A stretch of 56,293 nucleotides of DNA from Nodosilinea sp. LEGE 07088. GTDB lineage: Bacteria; Cyanobacteriota; Cyanobacteriia; Phormidesmidales; Phormidesmidaceae. Location: contig NZ_JADEWX010000019.1 of NCBI RefSeq assembly GCF_015207395.1, positions 1 to 56,293 on the forward strand. Direction: 5' to 3'. Below the pieces are notes generated by a model, which made no database searches, was not told where the DNA came from, and saw nothing but the letters and a program-made list of their open reading frames with translations. A program made the position numbers and the translations under genes. Positions 9,465-17,984 of this stretch are shown in pieces; the stretch's first letter is position 1; the number at the start of each line of letters is the position of its first letter.

Positions 9465-10226
9465 TTAAAGCACCTGCTCAGGATCGATCCCTTGAGCCCG
9501 CAGCAATGCCGCTAGACGCTCAGCCCGCTGGTGTTCGGCTTCGGCCCGCTGGTGCTCGGCTTCGGCCCGCTGGCGTTCGGTCTCAGCCTGTTCAGAGCTC
9601 CACGGCAGCATATTCCCTTGCGTATCCCACCAGCGCAGCCAGTTGACGGTTTGCGCGAGTCGCTCTCCCCGCCATACGCCTAAAAACAGCCCTAGGGGTT
9701 CAATCCAGAACCGTCCAGCAGCGTCGGGTGGTTGCAGCTCATAGTGCCCGTCGCGCAAATCTCGCACCTCTAACCTAGCTCGCTGGGGTTCGTAAATGAC
9801 GTAGACAGGCACCTGCAGAACCTGCTCATAAAAATAGAGCTTGCCATAGGGAACAATGCTGCGAATAGAGAGCTCGCCATTGTCATCGGCGGAGAGAAAC
9901 TCCATGACAATCGCAACGGCGTCGCCTTCTAGCTGAGGGGTATAGCTGCGGCGCACAACACCCTCGGGCACCGGATTCACCCGGGGCACGTAGAACCAAT
10001 CGGGCGCTTTCACCACAGTATCGCCATCGACCCCAGCCACCAGGCCAAAGTTTGAGCCTATCAGCATCTCAGGGCGAATGAGCTGAGCAGCTCCCAGGGC
10101 ATCGGTCAGGGCCGCTGCCAGAGGCGGCTGTTGAATATTTTCCACCGGATCGTCGATGAGCTTAAAATCGTCGGGCAGAGGGGGCCAGGTAATCCTAGGG
10201 CCAGTGCGAGGTTGGGCTTGAACCAT
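9465..10226 (-). CDS. Uma2 family (DUF820) PD-(D/E)XK nuclease-like protein
   Basis: A member of the large cyanobacterial Uma2 family, with the usual N-terminal sequence (ITWPPLPDDFKL), the acidic GDAVAIVMEFLS core, the RSIVPYGKLYFYEQVLQVPVYV stretch containing the conserved Y and PVY, and FLGVWRG. The family has a restriction-endonuclease-like fold, but its biological role is unclear and it is often mobile or multicopy. The C-terminus (about 215-240) is a charged coiled-coil built from a 21-base repeat (bases about 9521-9583) encoding QRAEAEH-type heptads. No target or partner gene is visible. Confidence 0.85.
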   Translation of the reverse strand: MVQAQPRTGPRITWPPLPDDFKLIDDPVENIQQPPLAAALTDALGAAQLIRPEMLIGSNFGLVAGVDGDTVVKAPDWFYVPRVNPVPEGVVRRSYTPQLEGDAVAIVMEFLSADDNGELSIRSIVPYGKLYFYEQVLQVPVYVIYEPQRARLEVRDLRDGHYELQPPDAAGRFWIEPLGLFLGVWRGERLAQTVNWLRWWDTQGNMLPWSSEQAETERQRAEAEHQRAEAEHQRAERLAALLRAQGIDPEQVL

Positions 10227-10337
10227 AGCCAGCTTGTCCTGGACGACACAATGAGCAACAGCGGGCAGGATATAGCTCTATCCTAGCTGCTGGTGCTATC
10301 AGGCTCCGCCAAATTCAACAAGAATCAAACCAAAAAC

Positions 10338-10371
10338 GGGCGATCGCTCGATCGGCATGGAGCGATCGCCC
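10338..10371 (-). terminator. Rho-independent terminator made of two HIP1 sites
   Basis: The arms GGGCGATCGCTC and GAGCGATCGCCC (12 bp, perfect, 10-base loop) are each built around a HIP1 octamer GCGATCGC. Read on the minus strand the stem is followed by GTTTTTGG, so it should terminate ycf23, whose stop is 20 bases upstream. Confidence 0.75.
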
Positions 10372-10391
10372 TATCCCAAGCGTTCTAACCG

Positions 10392-11147
10392 TTAGCGGGC
10401 CACCCCAACTGGCGCAGCATGCAAGCTTTCCACCAGTTGGCGCACTACAGCCACCATCGCCAGCGGGTTGTCTAGCTTGTTGACCGCAGAGCCGACACCG
10501 ACACCAGCGGCCCCAGCGGCGATCGCCATGGGAGCGGTCACATCCGACAGGCCCGAAGCACAGAGCACCGGCACGTTCACAGCCCGAGAGATCGCATGGG
10601 CGGCGGCCAGGGTAGGAGCAGCCTTCTCAATCAAGCCCAGGGTACCGGGGTGGGTAGGTTGGCTAGAGGTGCCGCCCTCGGTTTGAATGATAGTGGCCCC
10701 AGCCTGCACCAGGGCCTCGGCCAGGCTCACCTGCTCATCCAGGGCCAAAATGTGGGGCACAGTGACCGATAGGGTAATCTCGGGGAGCAACGCGCGGGTC
10801 TGGCGGGTCAGCTCCAGCACCTCAGCAGCCTCAAAGCGGCGACCCTGGGCATAGAACGCATCAAAGTTGCCGATTTCAATCAGATCGGCCCCGGCGGCAA
10901 CGGGGGCTAAAAATGCCTCGGCCTCTACGGCAGATACGCAGATGGGTAGAGTGGTCGCAGCCTTAGCCAGACGAACCAGGTCAGCATCAGCGGCAATATC
11001 GACCAAGGTGGCACCGCCCTGGTCGGCAGCTGTAACGACAGCGACCACCCGCTGGGGATCGTAGTTGGTCAGGCCACTAATAATTTTGAGCGCGCGGCGG
11101 CTATCGAGGGCCCGTTGTAAATCAGAACGCATAGGTCTATCTCTCAA
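10392..11147 (-). CDS. ycf23: Ycf23 / DUF561 family TIM-barrel protein
   Basis: A 251-residue protein matching the cyanobacterial and algal-plastid Ycf23 family: SRRALKIISGLTNYDPQRV at the N-terminus, then VDIAADADLV, PICVSAVE, ADLIEIGNFDAFYAQG, TEGGTSSQP and CASGLSDVTAPMAIAAGA. The alternating beta-alpha pattern and the phosphate-site-like C-terminal glycine cluster indicate a TIM barrel similar to phosphate-binding biosynthetic enzymes. The reaction is not known. The start may instead be Met6 (MRSDLQRAL), which better fits family length. It is monocistronic and ends at a HIP1-built terminator. Confidence 0.9.
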   Translation of the reverse strand: MRDRPMRSDLQRALDSRRALKIISGLTNYDPQRVVAVVTAADQGGATLVDIAADADLVRLAKAATTLPICVSAVEAEAFLAPVAAGADLIEIGNFDAFYAQGRRFEAAEVLELTRQTRALLPEITLSVTVPHILALDEQVSLAEALVQAGATIIQTEGGTSSQPTHPGTLGLIEKAAPTLAAAHAISRAVNVPVLCASGLSDVTAPMAIAAGAAGVGVGSAVNKLDNPLAMVAVVRQLVESLHAAPVGVAR

Positions 11148-11278
11148 GGTTAGGTCAGTGACCTACGGCCAGGATACGCCATGTAGTCTTGGCGATGCAT
11201 CGCTGGCGGCGCAGGTGCTAATTTGCCACATTGTCGCATTGCTGGCCGAGTTGCGGGCATAGAATTTTACGCCAGCGA

Positions 11279-12454
11279 TCAGCCATCGACCATCGATCTA
11301 TTGGCCCGCCGCCACTGCTGCCGCCACAATCGCTGCGCCATATAAAAGGGGCTGATCACGCTGTAGAAGTAGAGCGTGAGCTCACAGGCGGCCACCGTGT
11401 CAGTCACAGCGGTGCCACGATATCGAACCAGGTGACGCACAATTTTGCGTAGGTCGTTGATCAAATAAATGGGCATGACCAAGGGTCGTTGCCAGAGGGC
11501 TACGCTGAGCATACGGGTGCGGTGACGGCTGAGCCCAATGCTGCGAAACAGCTGCAGCAGATAGTGACGCTCAAACCGACTACTCGGAATTTTGTGGTGC
11601 ATTCGCATAGCCGGGTTGTACCACACCTCCCAGCCCTGACGCTGCATGTGGAGGATCACCTCTAAATCTTCCCCGGCCGCCCGAAAGCCAATCTTATCGG
11701 CCAGGGTCAGCACCTCGGGCACACTCCTGAGCCAGGCCTGTCGCCGCACCACCATGCCCGCAGACGGGGGCAAGATTTTGCGTTTAGCGTCGTAGAGCAG
11801 CGGCTTATCGCCCCGCTCCGTCAGCGCCAGCATGGCCCCAATCCGCTCAAAGTTAGGCGGCGGGTCAATTTCGAAATCGCCTCGAATGCGACTGCCATAT
11901 ACTCCAGCTTGACAATGAGCTTGGCCAAATCGATGAGCCGATGCCACCCATACCAGCGATGGATTGTTATCGTCATCTAAAAATCCGACCAGAGGGCTGC
12001 GGGCAATCTTAATCGCATGCTGCCGAGCATAGCCTGCCCCCTGCCGAGGCTCAAAGGCATAGCGCAACGGCACCGTCTGGGGCCACTGTCGGCGAAAGTC
12101 TGCCACAACCTGAGCCGTGCCATCGGTGCTGTTATTATCGACCACAATCACTTCCCAGACCAGGTGAGCACCCCCAAGCTGGGCTAGCAGGCAGCGCAGC
12201 ACGTCGGGTAGACGATGCTCACCGTTGTAGGTGCAGATCACCACCGATATGTCTAAAGTCTCTGCCCCTAGGGAGCCTGTGGCCAGCTTTAGCCGCATGC
12301 GGCGCAGCAGATCCTGGGTGTAGGGGGGAAGGTTTTGACCGATACCACGCAGCTCTTCTCCACCGCTAGCGGGCAGAGAAATACTAGAAATCAACTGGTT
12401 GCTCCCATTGCCAGGGAGCTGATCAACCAAAATCGGGCCGTGAGAATCAGCCAT
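11279..12454 (-). CDS. Family 2 glycosyltransferase, HpsE-like
   Basis: GT-A fold glycosyltransferase. The nucleotide-sugar site begins DISVVICTYNGEHRLPDVL, followed by VIVVDNNSTDGT, the DxD-type FLDDDN motif and AAGEDLEVILHMQRQGW as the acceptor/ED motif. The C-terminal 100 residues (HYLLQLFRSIGLSRH; LYFYSVISPFYMAQR) are amphipathic or weakly membrane-associated. The overall sequence resembles HpsE, a transferase of hormogonium polysaccharide synthesis in filamentous cyanobacteria, but no other hps gene is adjacent, so the exact product is open. The first about 65 residues are low-similarity leader. A STAS-sugar transferase at 36892 may act in the same exopolysaccharide process. Confidence 0.82.
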   Translation of the reverse strand: MADSHGPILVDQLPGNGSNQLISSISLPASGGEELRGIGQNLPPYTQDLLRRMRLKLATGSLGAETLDISVVICTYNGEHRLPDVLRCLLAQLGGAHLVWEVIVVDNNSTDGTAQVVADFRRQWPQTVPLRYAFEPRQGAGYARQHAIKIARSPLVGFLDDDNNPSLVWVASAHRFGQAHCQAGVYGSRIRGDFEIDPPPNFERIGAMLALTERGDKPLLYDAKRKILPPSAGMVVRRQAWLRSVPEVLTLADKIGFRAAGEDLEVILHMQRQGWEVWYNPAMRMHHKIPSSRFERHYLLQLFRSIGLSRHRTRMLSVALWQRPLVMPIYLINDLRKIVRHLVRYRGTAVTDTVAACELTLYFYSVISPFYMAQRLWRQQWRRANRSMVDG

Positions 12455-12510
12455 GGGCGTACCGCTTTACGCCCACCCAGTGTGCCCGTGGACACCGCTA
12501 AACTCCCTTA

Positions 12511-12542
12511 GAGTATTCCACCTAAAGAGTATTCCACCTAAA
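12511..12542. repeat. 16-base tandem duplication
   Basis: Two exact adjacent copies of GAGTATTCCACCTAAA upstream of the HpsE-like gene (which starts at 12454 on the minus strand). It could place repeated protein-binding sites in that promoter region or simply be a replication-slippage product. Confidence 0.9.
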
Positions 12543-12689
12543 AAAACATCCCGATTAGGAACGCGAACTCGGCCCACTGGGCCGGTCGCGGAGAGACATC
12601 GGATAGATATTTAGTTGGAAAACTCTTAGTAAAGTCTTCTCGCGACATGACAGCGCGGCCTTGTTTGATCGGGAAGAACGGCGATCGCG

Positions 12690-12965
12690 CTAGTGCAACC
12701 CCGGCTCAATCTGGCTAATGGGGACAAAGCACTCGTTAGGCAACAGCACTGGCTTATCGCCAAAAATCAGCTTGCCACGGTGGGTTTTGGTGCTAATGGC
12801 AATGCCGATGGGGCGTTGCACATCGTCAGGGTGCACCTCGTAGTAGGTGCGATAAATTTGTCGGGCCGACTTTAGCAGGGCCGGGTTGAGCGCCGTAGGC
12901 AGGGCGCCGGCAGCGGGTAGCTGGGTTGACTGGCTCGAAGAAGGGGGTTGCTGTAGACCGTACAC
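12690..12965 (-). CDS. Small hypothetical protein
   Basis: A 91-residue frame I do not recognise. The first 30 residues are Q/S/P/A-rich and probably disordered. The rest (LLKSARQIYRTYYEVHPDDVQRPIGIAIST and LIFGDKPVLLPNECFVP) has a balanced composition with hydrophobic strands, unlike a chance frame. It lies alone between leuB and the HpsE-like gene on the same strand, 82 bases before the leuB stop-proximal region in reverse order. The ATG follows a weak purine stretch. A real conserved cyanobacterial small protein is the best guess. Confidence 0.55.
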   Translation of the reverse strand: MYGLQQPPSSSQSTQLPAAGALPTALNPALLKSARQIYRTYYEVHPDDVQRPIGIAISTKTHRGKLIFGDKPVLLPNECFVPISQIEPGLH

Positions 12966-13047
12966 GGCTCACCTGTGCGCTTTATAGACAGACTCTAATC
13001 GATCTTTCCAGGGGTGACAAACTCTCGAAAGCCTTCTAAAGAGAACT

Positions 13048-14130
13048 TTACGCCAGGGCACGCAGCAGGGCTTCGCCCATGGCTTTGCAACCCACCTGGG
13101 TCATGTTTTCGGCCATGATATCGCTAGTTCGATAACCCTGATCTAAAACTGTTGTCACGGCTTGCTCAATTCGGTCAGCGGCGGCGGGCTGCTCGAGGCC
13201 GTAGCGCAACATCATCGCGGCGCTCAGCACCTGAGCCAGCGGGTTAGCCTTGTCTTGCCCAGCAATGTCGGGAGCCGAGCCGTGGACGGGTTCGTAGACC
13301 CCAGGGCCACTGGCTCCCAGGCTGGCCGAGGGCAACATGCCAATGCTGCCGGTGAGCATGGCCGCAGCATCGGAGAGAATATCGCCAAACAGATTGCCGG
13401 TGACAATGGTGTCAAACTGCTTGGGCCAGCGGATCAGCTGCATGGCAGCGTTATCGACGTAGAGGTGGCTGAGGGCCACATCGGGGTAGTCGGCGGCTAG
13501 GGCGGTAATGCGATCGCGCCAGAGCTGCGAGACCTCCAGCACATTGGCCTTATCCACCGAGCACAGCTGCCCCTTGCGCTTTTGGGCGGTTTCAAAGGCG
13601 ACTTTGCCAATGCGGTCAATCTCGCTATCGGTGTAGGCCATGGTGTTGACCCCCCGCTGCTGGCCTGTCTCAGTGGCAAAAATGCCCTTGGGCGCGCCGA
13701 AATAAATGCCCCCCGTGAGCTCACGCACCACCATAATGTCAACGCCTTCCACCACCTCACGCTTCAACGACGAGGCGTCGATCAGCTGGGGCAAAATAGT
13801 AGCAGGCCGTAGATTGGCAAACAATTCTAGCCCTGCCCGCAGGCCCAGCAATCCAGTCTCAGGTCGCTGGTGGCGGGGTAGCCCATCCCACTTATAGCCG
13901 CCGATCGCCGCCAGTAGCACCGCATCGCTTGCTTTGCAGGTTTTCAGGGTTGCCTCGGGCAGGGGCTCTCCCGTTTCGTCGATCGCAGCTCCCCCAATCA
14001 GCGCCGTCTCAAACTCAAAGGCCAAATCCATCTGGCTCCCCACGGTGTTGAGCACATCCACCGCCATCGCCATAATCTCAGGGCCAATGCCATCGCCGGG
14101 CAACAGGGTAATGTGAAACGAAGAAGTCAT
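13048..14130 (-). CDS. leuB: 3-isopropylmalate dehydrogenase
   Basis: NAD-dependent oxidative decarboxylation of 3-isopropylmalate, the third step of leucine synthesis. Recognised by [37 protein letters not shown], the substrate loop [27 protein letters not shown] with catalytic Lys, and [24 protein letters not shown]. Family length is about 360 residues, so the start is Met at 14130 ([14 protein letters not shown]), not the in-frame codon 29 residues upstream. leuA is 32 kb away in the window, so the pathway is dispersed. It is divergent from the hydrolase at 14276, with a palindromic element between. Confidence 0.97.
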   Translation of the reverse strand: MTSSFHITLLPGDGIGPEIMAMAVDVLNTVGSQMDLAFEFETALIGGAAIDETGEPLPEATLKTCKASDAVLLAAIGGYKWDGLPRHQRPETGLLGLRAGLELFANLRPATILPQLIDASSLKREVVEGVDIMVVRELTGGIYFGAPKGIFATETGQQRGVNTMAYTDSEIDRIGKVAFETAQKRKGQLCSVDKANVLEVSQLWRDRITALAADYPDVALSHLYVDNAAMQLIRWPKQFDTIVTGNLFGDILSDAAAMLTGSIGMLPSASLGASGPGVYEPVHGSAPDIAGQDKANPLAQVLSAAMMLRYGLEQPAAADRIEQAVTTVLDQGYRTSDIMAENMTQVGCKAMGEALLRALA

Positions 14131-14150
14131 AGCGTCTATGAAGTGCGTAG

Positions 14151-14174
14151 GGTGCATTCGCGAAGCCATGCACC
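14151..14174. repeat. GGTGCAT...ATGCACC palindrome
   Basis: GTAGGGTGCATTCGCGAAGC followed by CATGCACC resembles the widespread GTAGGGTGCGTT-type palindromes dispersed in cyanobacterial genomes. It fills the divergent leuB/hydrolase promoter region. The assignment is by resemblance only. Confidence 0.45.
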
Positions 14175-14275
14175 GTTGCTGGTCGCAGCCGGTACATGCA
14201 TTCAACCGACTTATCATACCGTCAGGGGTTTACCCCTTCAGCCCCATTTGCCCAGACGTTCTTGCCAACCCCGCT

Positions 14276-14920
14276 GTGACCCAATACCTCTATCTCCATG
14301 GCTTTGCCTCTAGCCCTAAGTCAACCAAAGCTCAGGCCATGCGATCGCGCTTCGCCACCCTGGGGCTAGAGCTGATTATCCCCGACCTGAACCAAGGCGA
14401 CTTTAGCCACCTCACCCTCAGTCGCCAAATTCAGCAAGTCAGCGAATTCGTTCTGGGTCAGCCCGACTCCACCGTGCTGATTGGCTCCAGCCTGGGGGGC
14501 CTGACCGCTACTTGGGTGGCCCAACAGCCCCCCCTGGCAGGACGCATCGAAAAACTAGTGCTGCTGGCCCCTGCCTTTGACTTCCTGGCCCAGTGGCTAC
14601 CCCGCCTTGGTTCCGACCAGCTAAACGCCTGGCGTACCGAGGGTACGTTTTCGGTTTACCACTATACTGAGCAGCGCACGCTGCCCTTACACTACGACTT
14701 CATCACCGATGCCCAAGGCTATGACGACGGCGCTTTGCAGGCCAAAATTCCCACGCTGATTCTCCACGGCACCCGCGATGAGACAATTGCGATTGCAGCC
14801 AGCCGTGCCTATGCGACCTGCCGCCCCTGGGTACACCTGGTTGAACTCCCCAGCGACCACGCGCTGGTCGATGTAGAAGCCGATCTGTGGCAACACACCC
14901 GCGAGTTTCTAGAACTGTAG
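14276..14920 (+). CDS. YqiA/YcfP-like alpha/beta hydrolase
   Basis: A small alpha/beta hydrolase of about 214 residues. YLYLHGFASSPKSTKAQ is the family's oxyanion-loop signature, IGSSLGGLTA the nucleophile elbow (Ser), LILHGTRDETI carries the acid and PSDHALVD the catalytic His. Such proteins are esterases of unknown physiological substrate. The open frame extends upstream to 14138, but that part is poor in similarity and runs through a palindromic repeat; GTG at 14276, directly before TQYLYLHG, is the more likely start. Confidence in the family is high, in the start moderate. Confidence 0.85.
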   Translation: MTQYLYLHGFASSPKSTKAQAMRSRFATLGLELIIPDLNQGDFSHLTLSRQIQQVSEFVLGQPDSTVLIGSSLGGLTATWVAQQPPLAGRIEKLVLLAPAFDFLAQWLPRLGSDQLNAWRTEGTFSVYHYTEQRTLPLHYDFITDAQGYDDGALQAKIPTLILHGTRDETIAIAASRAYATCRPWVHLVELPSDHALVDVEADLWQHTREFLEL

Positions 14921-14998
14921 CCGTCCTAGCGCATTAACCGTTTCAAGAACTGCAACCCCCGTGCCACAATTAGCCCAATCCCGTACCTTAGAACTTGG

Positions 14999-15580
14999 GT
15001 GGTCGCGGTGGAACCGTCTTCCCTCAGTGAGCAAAACCCAGCCCCAGCCCAGGAGGCCCCGACGCCTCGCCAGTTGCACAGCATCAAGGCGCAGCTTGAC
15101 CTGGTGCTACTGGCCCTAGAAGCGCTCACGGGTCTAGGGTCTGACGCCATGCTGGCAGCAGCAGAGAGCCTGGGGGTGTCTGATCTGCTCAGCGATCGCG
15201 TCAACCTCTGGCGACTGCGTCAGGCCAGCCCCCTGCGCAAGGGCCAGGGCCGCAAAAAGCTCGATATCGACGAAGCCCGCGCCCTGGTATTGGTGAGTTG
15301 CCATTTAGCCACGGCCCATCGAGACCCCATTCGCCAGGCCGTAACTCGCCTAGAGCAGGCCCTGGGCCAGGGGCAGCCCCCCCACCGCAGTGCTCAGCTT
15401 GGCGACTATCTCGATGCCTTTAGCAATGCCTACCAAGACCGCATGGAGGGGGATCAGACCGCGACCACTGACGAACTCACGACCCTGGGGCTAAAACTGC
15501 TGGTCGATCTGCTGTTCTACAGCGGTGCAGGCGGCAGCCGTAAACTCTGGGTAACCCTGTTAGATCGAGCCGCAGAGTAG
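14999..15580 (+). CDS. DUF3038 family cyanobacterial protein
   Basis: A 193-residue, helix-rich soluble protein. The core SIKAQLDLVLLALEALTGLGSDAML and the C-terminal TLGLKLLVDLLFYSGAGGSRKLW stretch match DUF3038, a cyanobacterial family of unknown function. The N-terminal 25 residues are P/A/Q-rich. Start is GTG 14999, with GTG 15008 as an alternative. Its stop is 52 bases before the DUF4335 gene, the arrangement in which this family is usually found, so the two probably work together. Confidence 0.8.
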   Translation: MVAVEPSSLSEQNPAPAQEAPTPRQLHSIKAQLDLVLLALEALTGLGSDAMLAAAESLGVSDLLSDRVNLWRLRQASPLRKGQGRKKLDIDEARALVLVSCHLATAHRDPIRQAVTRLEQALGQGQPPHRSAQLGDYLDAFSNAYQDRMEGDQTATTDELTTLGLKLLVDLLFYSGAGGSRKLWVTLLDRAAE

Positions 15581-15632
15581 AGCATTTTAATTTTTAGATT
15601 TTGGGTTAGAAGAGTACTACCGAGCTGAGGTT

Positions 15633-16991
15633 ATGGCCGCGATCGCATCTGTTACCACCTACGAATATGCCGCAGGCACCTGCGCCCTGCGGCTGGTGGG
15701 GCAGCTGTCGCCCCTGAGCCAGATCACCGGGCGACCGGTGCTGGCGCGATCGCGCTTTTATCTCCAGGTCTATCAGGCCGATGTCGATGCCGGTACCTTT
15801 GGAGCCGCCCCCAATCCGGCACTTAATTTTGAGGTCAGCGGGCGCGAGCCGCAGTTTTCTGCCTTAACAGAGCTGGTACAAGGCTATATACAAGGACATC
15901 TGAATGCAAATGCCTTGGGTGCCAGTGGCACAATTTCCTACGGCGAGAGTACGCTGCACCCAGTGGGCTTAACCCGTCATCGGCTGACGCTGGCCGGTGC
16001 TACTGCGGCGGCCCAAATCACTGAACTTTCAACCCTACAGCTCTCTGATCTGGCCGAGGTTCTAGACCAGGCTGAGGAAAATCTTCAAATTCTCCCCGAG
16101 CAAGCCAGTCCTAAGGCCGCTCGCCCGACCCGACCTAGATTGCCGCTGTGGATAGGGTCAGTCGCAGCTGTGGGCATCGCGGCTATTCTGGGTAATCAGT
16201 TTTTAACCACAGCCCCTAGCCCAGTGGTACTGTCCCCCAGCGACTCTCAACCGACGACCGAATCTCCAACCCAGGCACCCCCCAGCAGCCGAGAGTTGCC
16301 GACCGAAGATATCGCTCCCGCCGCCGATGCCGACCCGAGGCCTGAGTCCTCCGAAATCAGGCCGCCAGTAGCTGAGACAGAACGCTCAGCCTCAGCCGAG
16401 ACGTCAACAACCGCCAGTCCAACGGCGAAGGAGACAGCCAGACCCAGCCCACCTCCGGCCTCTGCAAGACCTACCACGCCGCCGCCCTCGCCTCAGCAGC
16501 AGATACCAGCCAGCCAGCCGCCTACCCCAACCTCTGGTTCCCAGCCAGACCAAGCCAGTAGGCAGTCTGCTCAATCGGCTCCAAACCCACCTAGCGACCT
16601 AGCCCCAGCCCCAACCAGCCCCGATACCTTGCGTTCTGCACCGGCGCAACCTGAAAGCGCTGGTGCTGACGCCGATATGGCGGCATCTGGCGTCGTTACC
16701 GCTGAGGCCGATTGGGTCAGCACCCTGACCCGCGCGCTTCAACAGCAGTGGCAGCCACCCGCAAACTTGACGGCAACGCTACGCTACAGGCTCACCTTGG
16801 AGACAGATGGAACAGTCACGACTGTGGAACCTTTAGATGCAGTCTCTGCCATTTACCAGAACACACTCACCCTGCCCCAGCCCAACACCACCATTCCAGG
16901 TGTCGCTAGAGGTGAGGCGATCGCAGTAGACGTACAATTTTTTCCCAATGGAGATGTTCTCATCGGGTCAACCAGAGAAGCTAATCCCTAA
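15633..16991 (+). CDS. DUF4335 family single-pass membrane protein
   Basis: 452 residues in three parts. The N-terminal domain (about 1-150; VTTYEYAAGTCALRLVGQLSPLS, LNFEVSGREPQF, LTELVQGYIQGHL) matches cyanobacterial DUF4335. One hydrophobic helix at about 170-190 (LPLWIGSVAAVGIAAILGNQFL) follows a basic stretch. Then comes a long low-complexity linker of P, S, T, A and E (about 195-355) and a folded C-terminal module (WVSTLTRALQQQW; LRYRLTLETDGTVTTVEPL) resembling TonB/energy-transducer C-termini in pattern. The linker could span the periplasm. It pairs with the upstream DUF3038 gene. Its stop is 2 bases from the convergent ferredoxin stop. Confidence 0.8.
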   Translation: MAAIASVTTYEYAAGTCALRLVGQLSPLSQITGRPVLARSRFYLQVYQADVDAGTFGAAPNPALNFEVSGREPQFSALTELVQGYIQGHLNANALGASGTISYGESTLHPVGLTRHRLTLAGATAAAQITELSTLQLSDLAEVLDQAEENLQILPEQASPKAARPTRPRLPLWIGSVAAVGIAAILGNQFLTTAPSPVVLSPSDSQPTTESPTQAPPSSRELPTEDIAPAADADPRPESSEIRPPVAETERSASAETSTTASPTAKETARPSPPPASARPTTPPPSPQQQIPASQPPTPTSGSQPDQASRQSAQSAPNPPSDLAPAPTSPDTLRSAPAQPESAGADADMAASGVVTAEADWVSTLTRALQQQWQPPANLTATLRYRLTLETDGTVTTVEPLDAVSAIYQNTLTLPQPNTTIPGVARGEAIAVDVQFFPNGDVLIGSTREANP

Positions 16992-16993
16992 CG

Positions 16994-17437
16994 TCAGCCT
17001 GAGTGCTTGCTTTTGCGCTTGGCCTGACGCATTCGCAGCGTGGACATGGCCTTATCGACGGGGAACCCGGCTACAGGAATGACCTGGTGCTTGCGATCGC
17101 GCTCTAGCTGAGTCAACTCTGTATAGTCCATCCAGTGAATGCAGTCTACGGGGCAGGTGTCGATCGCCTCCTGAATAATGTCTTCAGAGTCACCATCCTG
17201 GCGATAAACCCGTGACCGGCCATAGTCGGGCTCAATGTAGAAGGTGTTGCGAGCCACGTGGGCGCAGTGCTTACAGCCAATGCAGGTAATCTCATCGACG
17301 TATACGCCCTGCTGGCGCAGCTGGCCGCCTAATTCGGGCTCTAGCCCAGTGCGATCGTCGATCTGGCGCAGAGCGCCACCTAACTCTGGCTCCAAGCCCG
17401 TTGCACTAACGTCGAGGTGACTATCAAAATTTGCCAT
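16994..17437 (-). CDS. 4Fe-4S ferredoxin with duplicated N-terminal segment
   Basis: The single-cluster motif is ITCIGCKHCAHVA ... DTCPVDCIHW (CxxCxxC...CxxxC), so an electron carrier with one 4Fe-4S centre. Start is Met at 17437 (MANFDSHL); an in-frame ATG five codons upstream is less likely. The N-terminus carries an internal duplication of TGLEPELGG followed by xLRQ, at about residues 13-25 and 30-42. It is the last gene of a minus-strand group with DUF2997 and ycf35 that recurs in cyanobacteria; a hairpin separates it from ycf35. The partner enzyme is unknown. Confidence 0.9.
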   Translation of the reverse strand: MANFDSHLDVSATGLEPELGGALRQIDDRTGLEPELGGQLRQQGVYVDEITCIGCKHCAHVARNTFYIEPDYGRSRVYRQDGDSEDIIQEAIDTCPVDCIHWMDYTELTQLERDRKHQVIPVAGFPVDKAMSTLRMRQAKRKSKHSG

Positions 17438-17490
17438 AACGCTATGCCACACTTACTCCAGATGTCTCAGGGATTGGGCTAATACAAAGA

Positions 17491-17510
17491 AAGGGGCCAA
17501 GCAGCCCCTT
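17491..17510 (-). terminator. Hairpin between ycf35 and the ferredoxin gene
   Basis: AAGGGGC and GCCCCTT form a 7-bp stem with a 6-base loop, followed on the minus strand by TCTTTG. It would act as a partial terminator or attenuator after ycf35, reducing ferredoxin read-through. Confidence 0.5.
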
Positions 17511-17534
17511 CCCAGAAATTAATCACTCAACGCA

Positions 17535-17927
17535 TTAGCCATTCCAGCGCTGCACTACCAACCGCACAGAACCATCCTCACGCACCTGTTCCTCGGCCAG
17601 CTGAAAACCCTGGTTCGAGGTTTCAGACAGCACAGTGTTGTAGGCATAGCGCTGGGTTACCTGGCTCAAAAAGCCTTCAACGGTGAGCGGCTGCTTCCAA
17701 TATTGCAAATCAGCCACCAGTTCGTAATCACTAGTCTCGGGGTTGCGGCGAAAACCAATGTCGTAACCATTGTCTTGGGCGATCACCACATCAGCAGATT
17801 GGGTCTGCCCCTGGTAGCCCCGCACCTCGCAGGGGCCAGCTTTCCAGTCAGCACCCAGGTCGCTCAGAGCGACTTTGAGCGAATCCAGGTTACGGATTTT
17901 GGTTTTGATTTGGCTAAAGTGTGACAT
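17535..17927 (-). CDS. ycf35: Ycf35 / DUF1257 family protein
   Basis: A 130-residue protein matching Ycf35, encoded in cyanobacteria and red-algal plastids: MSHFSQIKTKIRNLDSLKVAL, then CEVRGYQGQ, ADVVIAQDNGYDIGFRRN, YELVADLQYW and QRYAYNTVL. Function is not established. The start MSHFSQIK at 17927 fits the family; the open frame extends 18 codons upstream without similarity. It sits 57 bases after the DUF2997 gene and before the ferredoxin gene; this constant grouping suggests a shared redox or cofactor role in the chloroplast lineage. Confidence 0.93.
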   Translation of the reverse strand: MSHFSQIKTKIRNLDSLKVALSDLGADWKAGPCEVRGYQGQTQSADVVIAQDNGYDIGFRRNPETSDYELVADLQYWKQPLTVEGFLSQVTQRYAYNTVLSETSNQGFQLAEEQVREDGSVRLVVQRWNG

Positions 17928-17984
17928 TTTCTGCGAATGAGGTAAGGGACTTAAAAAAAGCGGAGAAAAGCTAAATCGCAAACA

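Noticed and set aside
14138-14275. N-terminal extension of the YqiA-like hydrolase
   Set aside because: It would start 8 bases from the divergent leuB start and run through a palindromic repeat; homology begins at the GTG at 14276.
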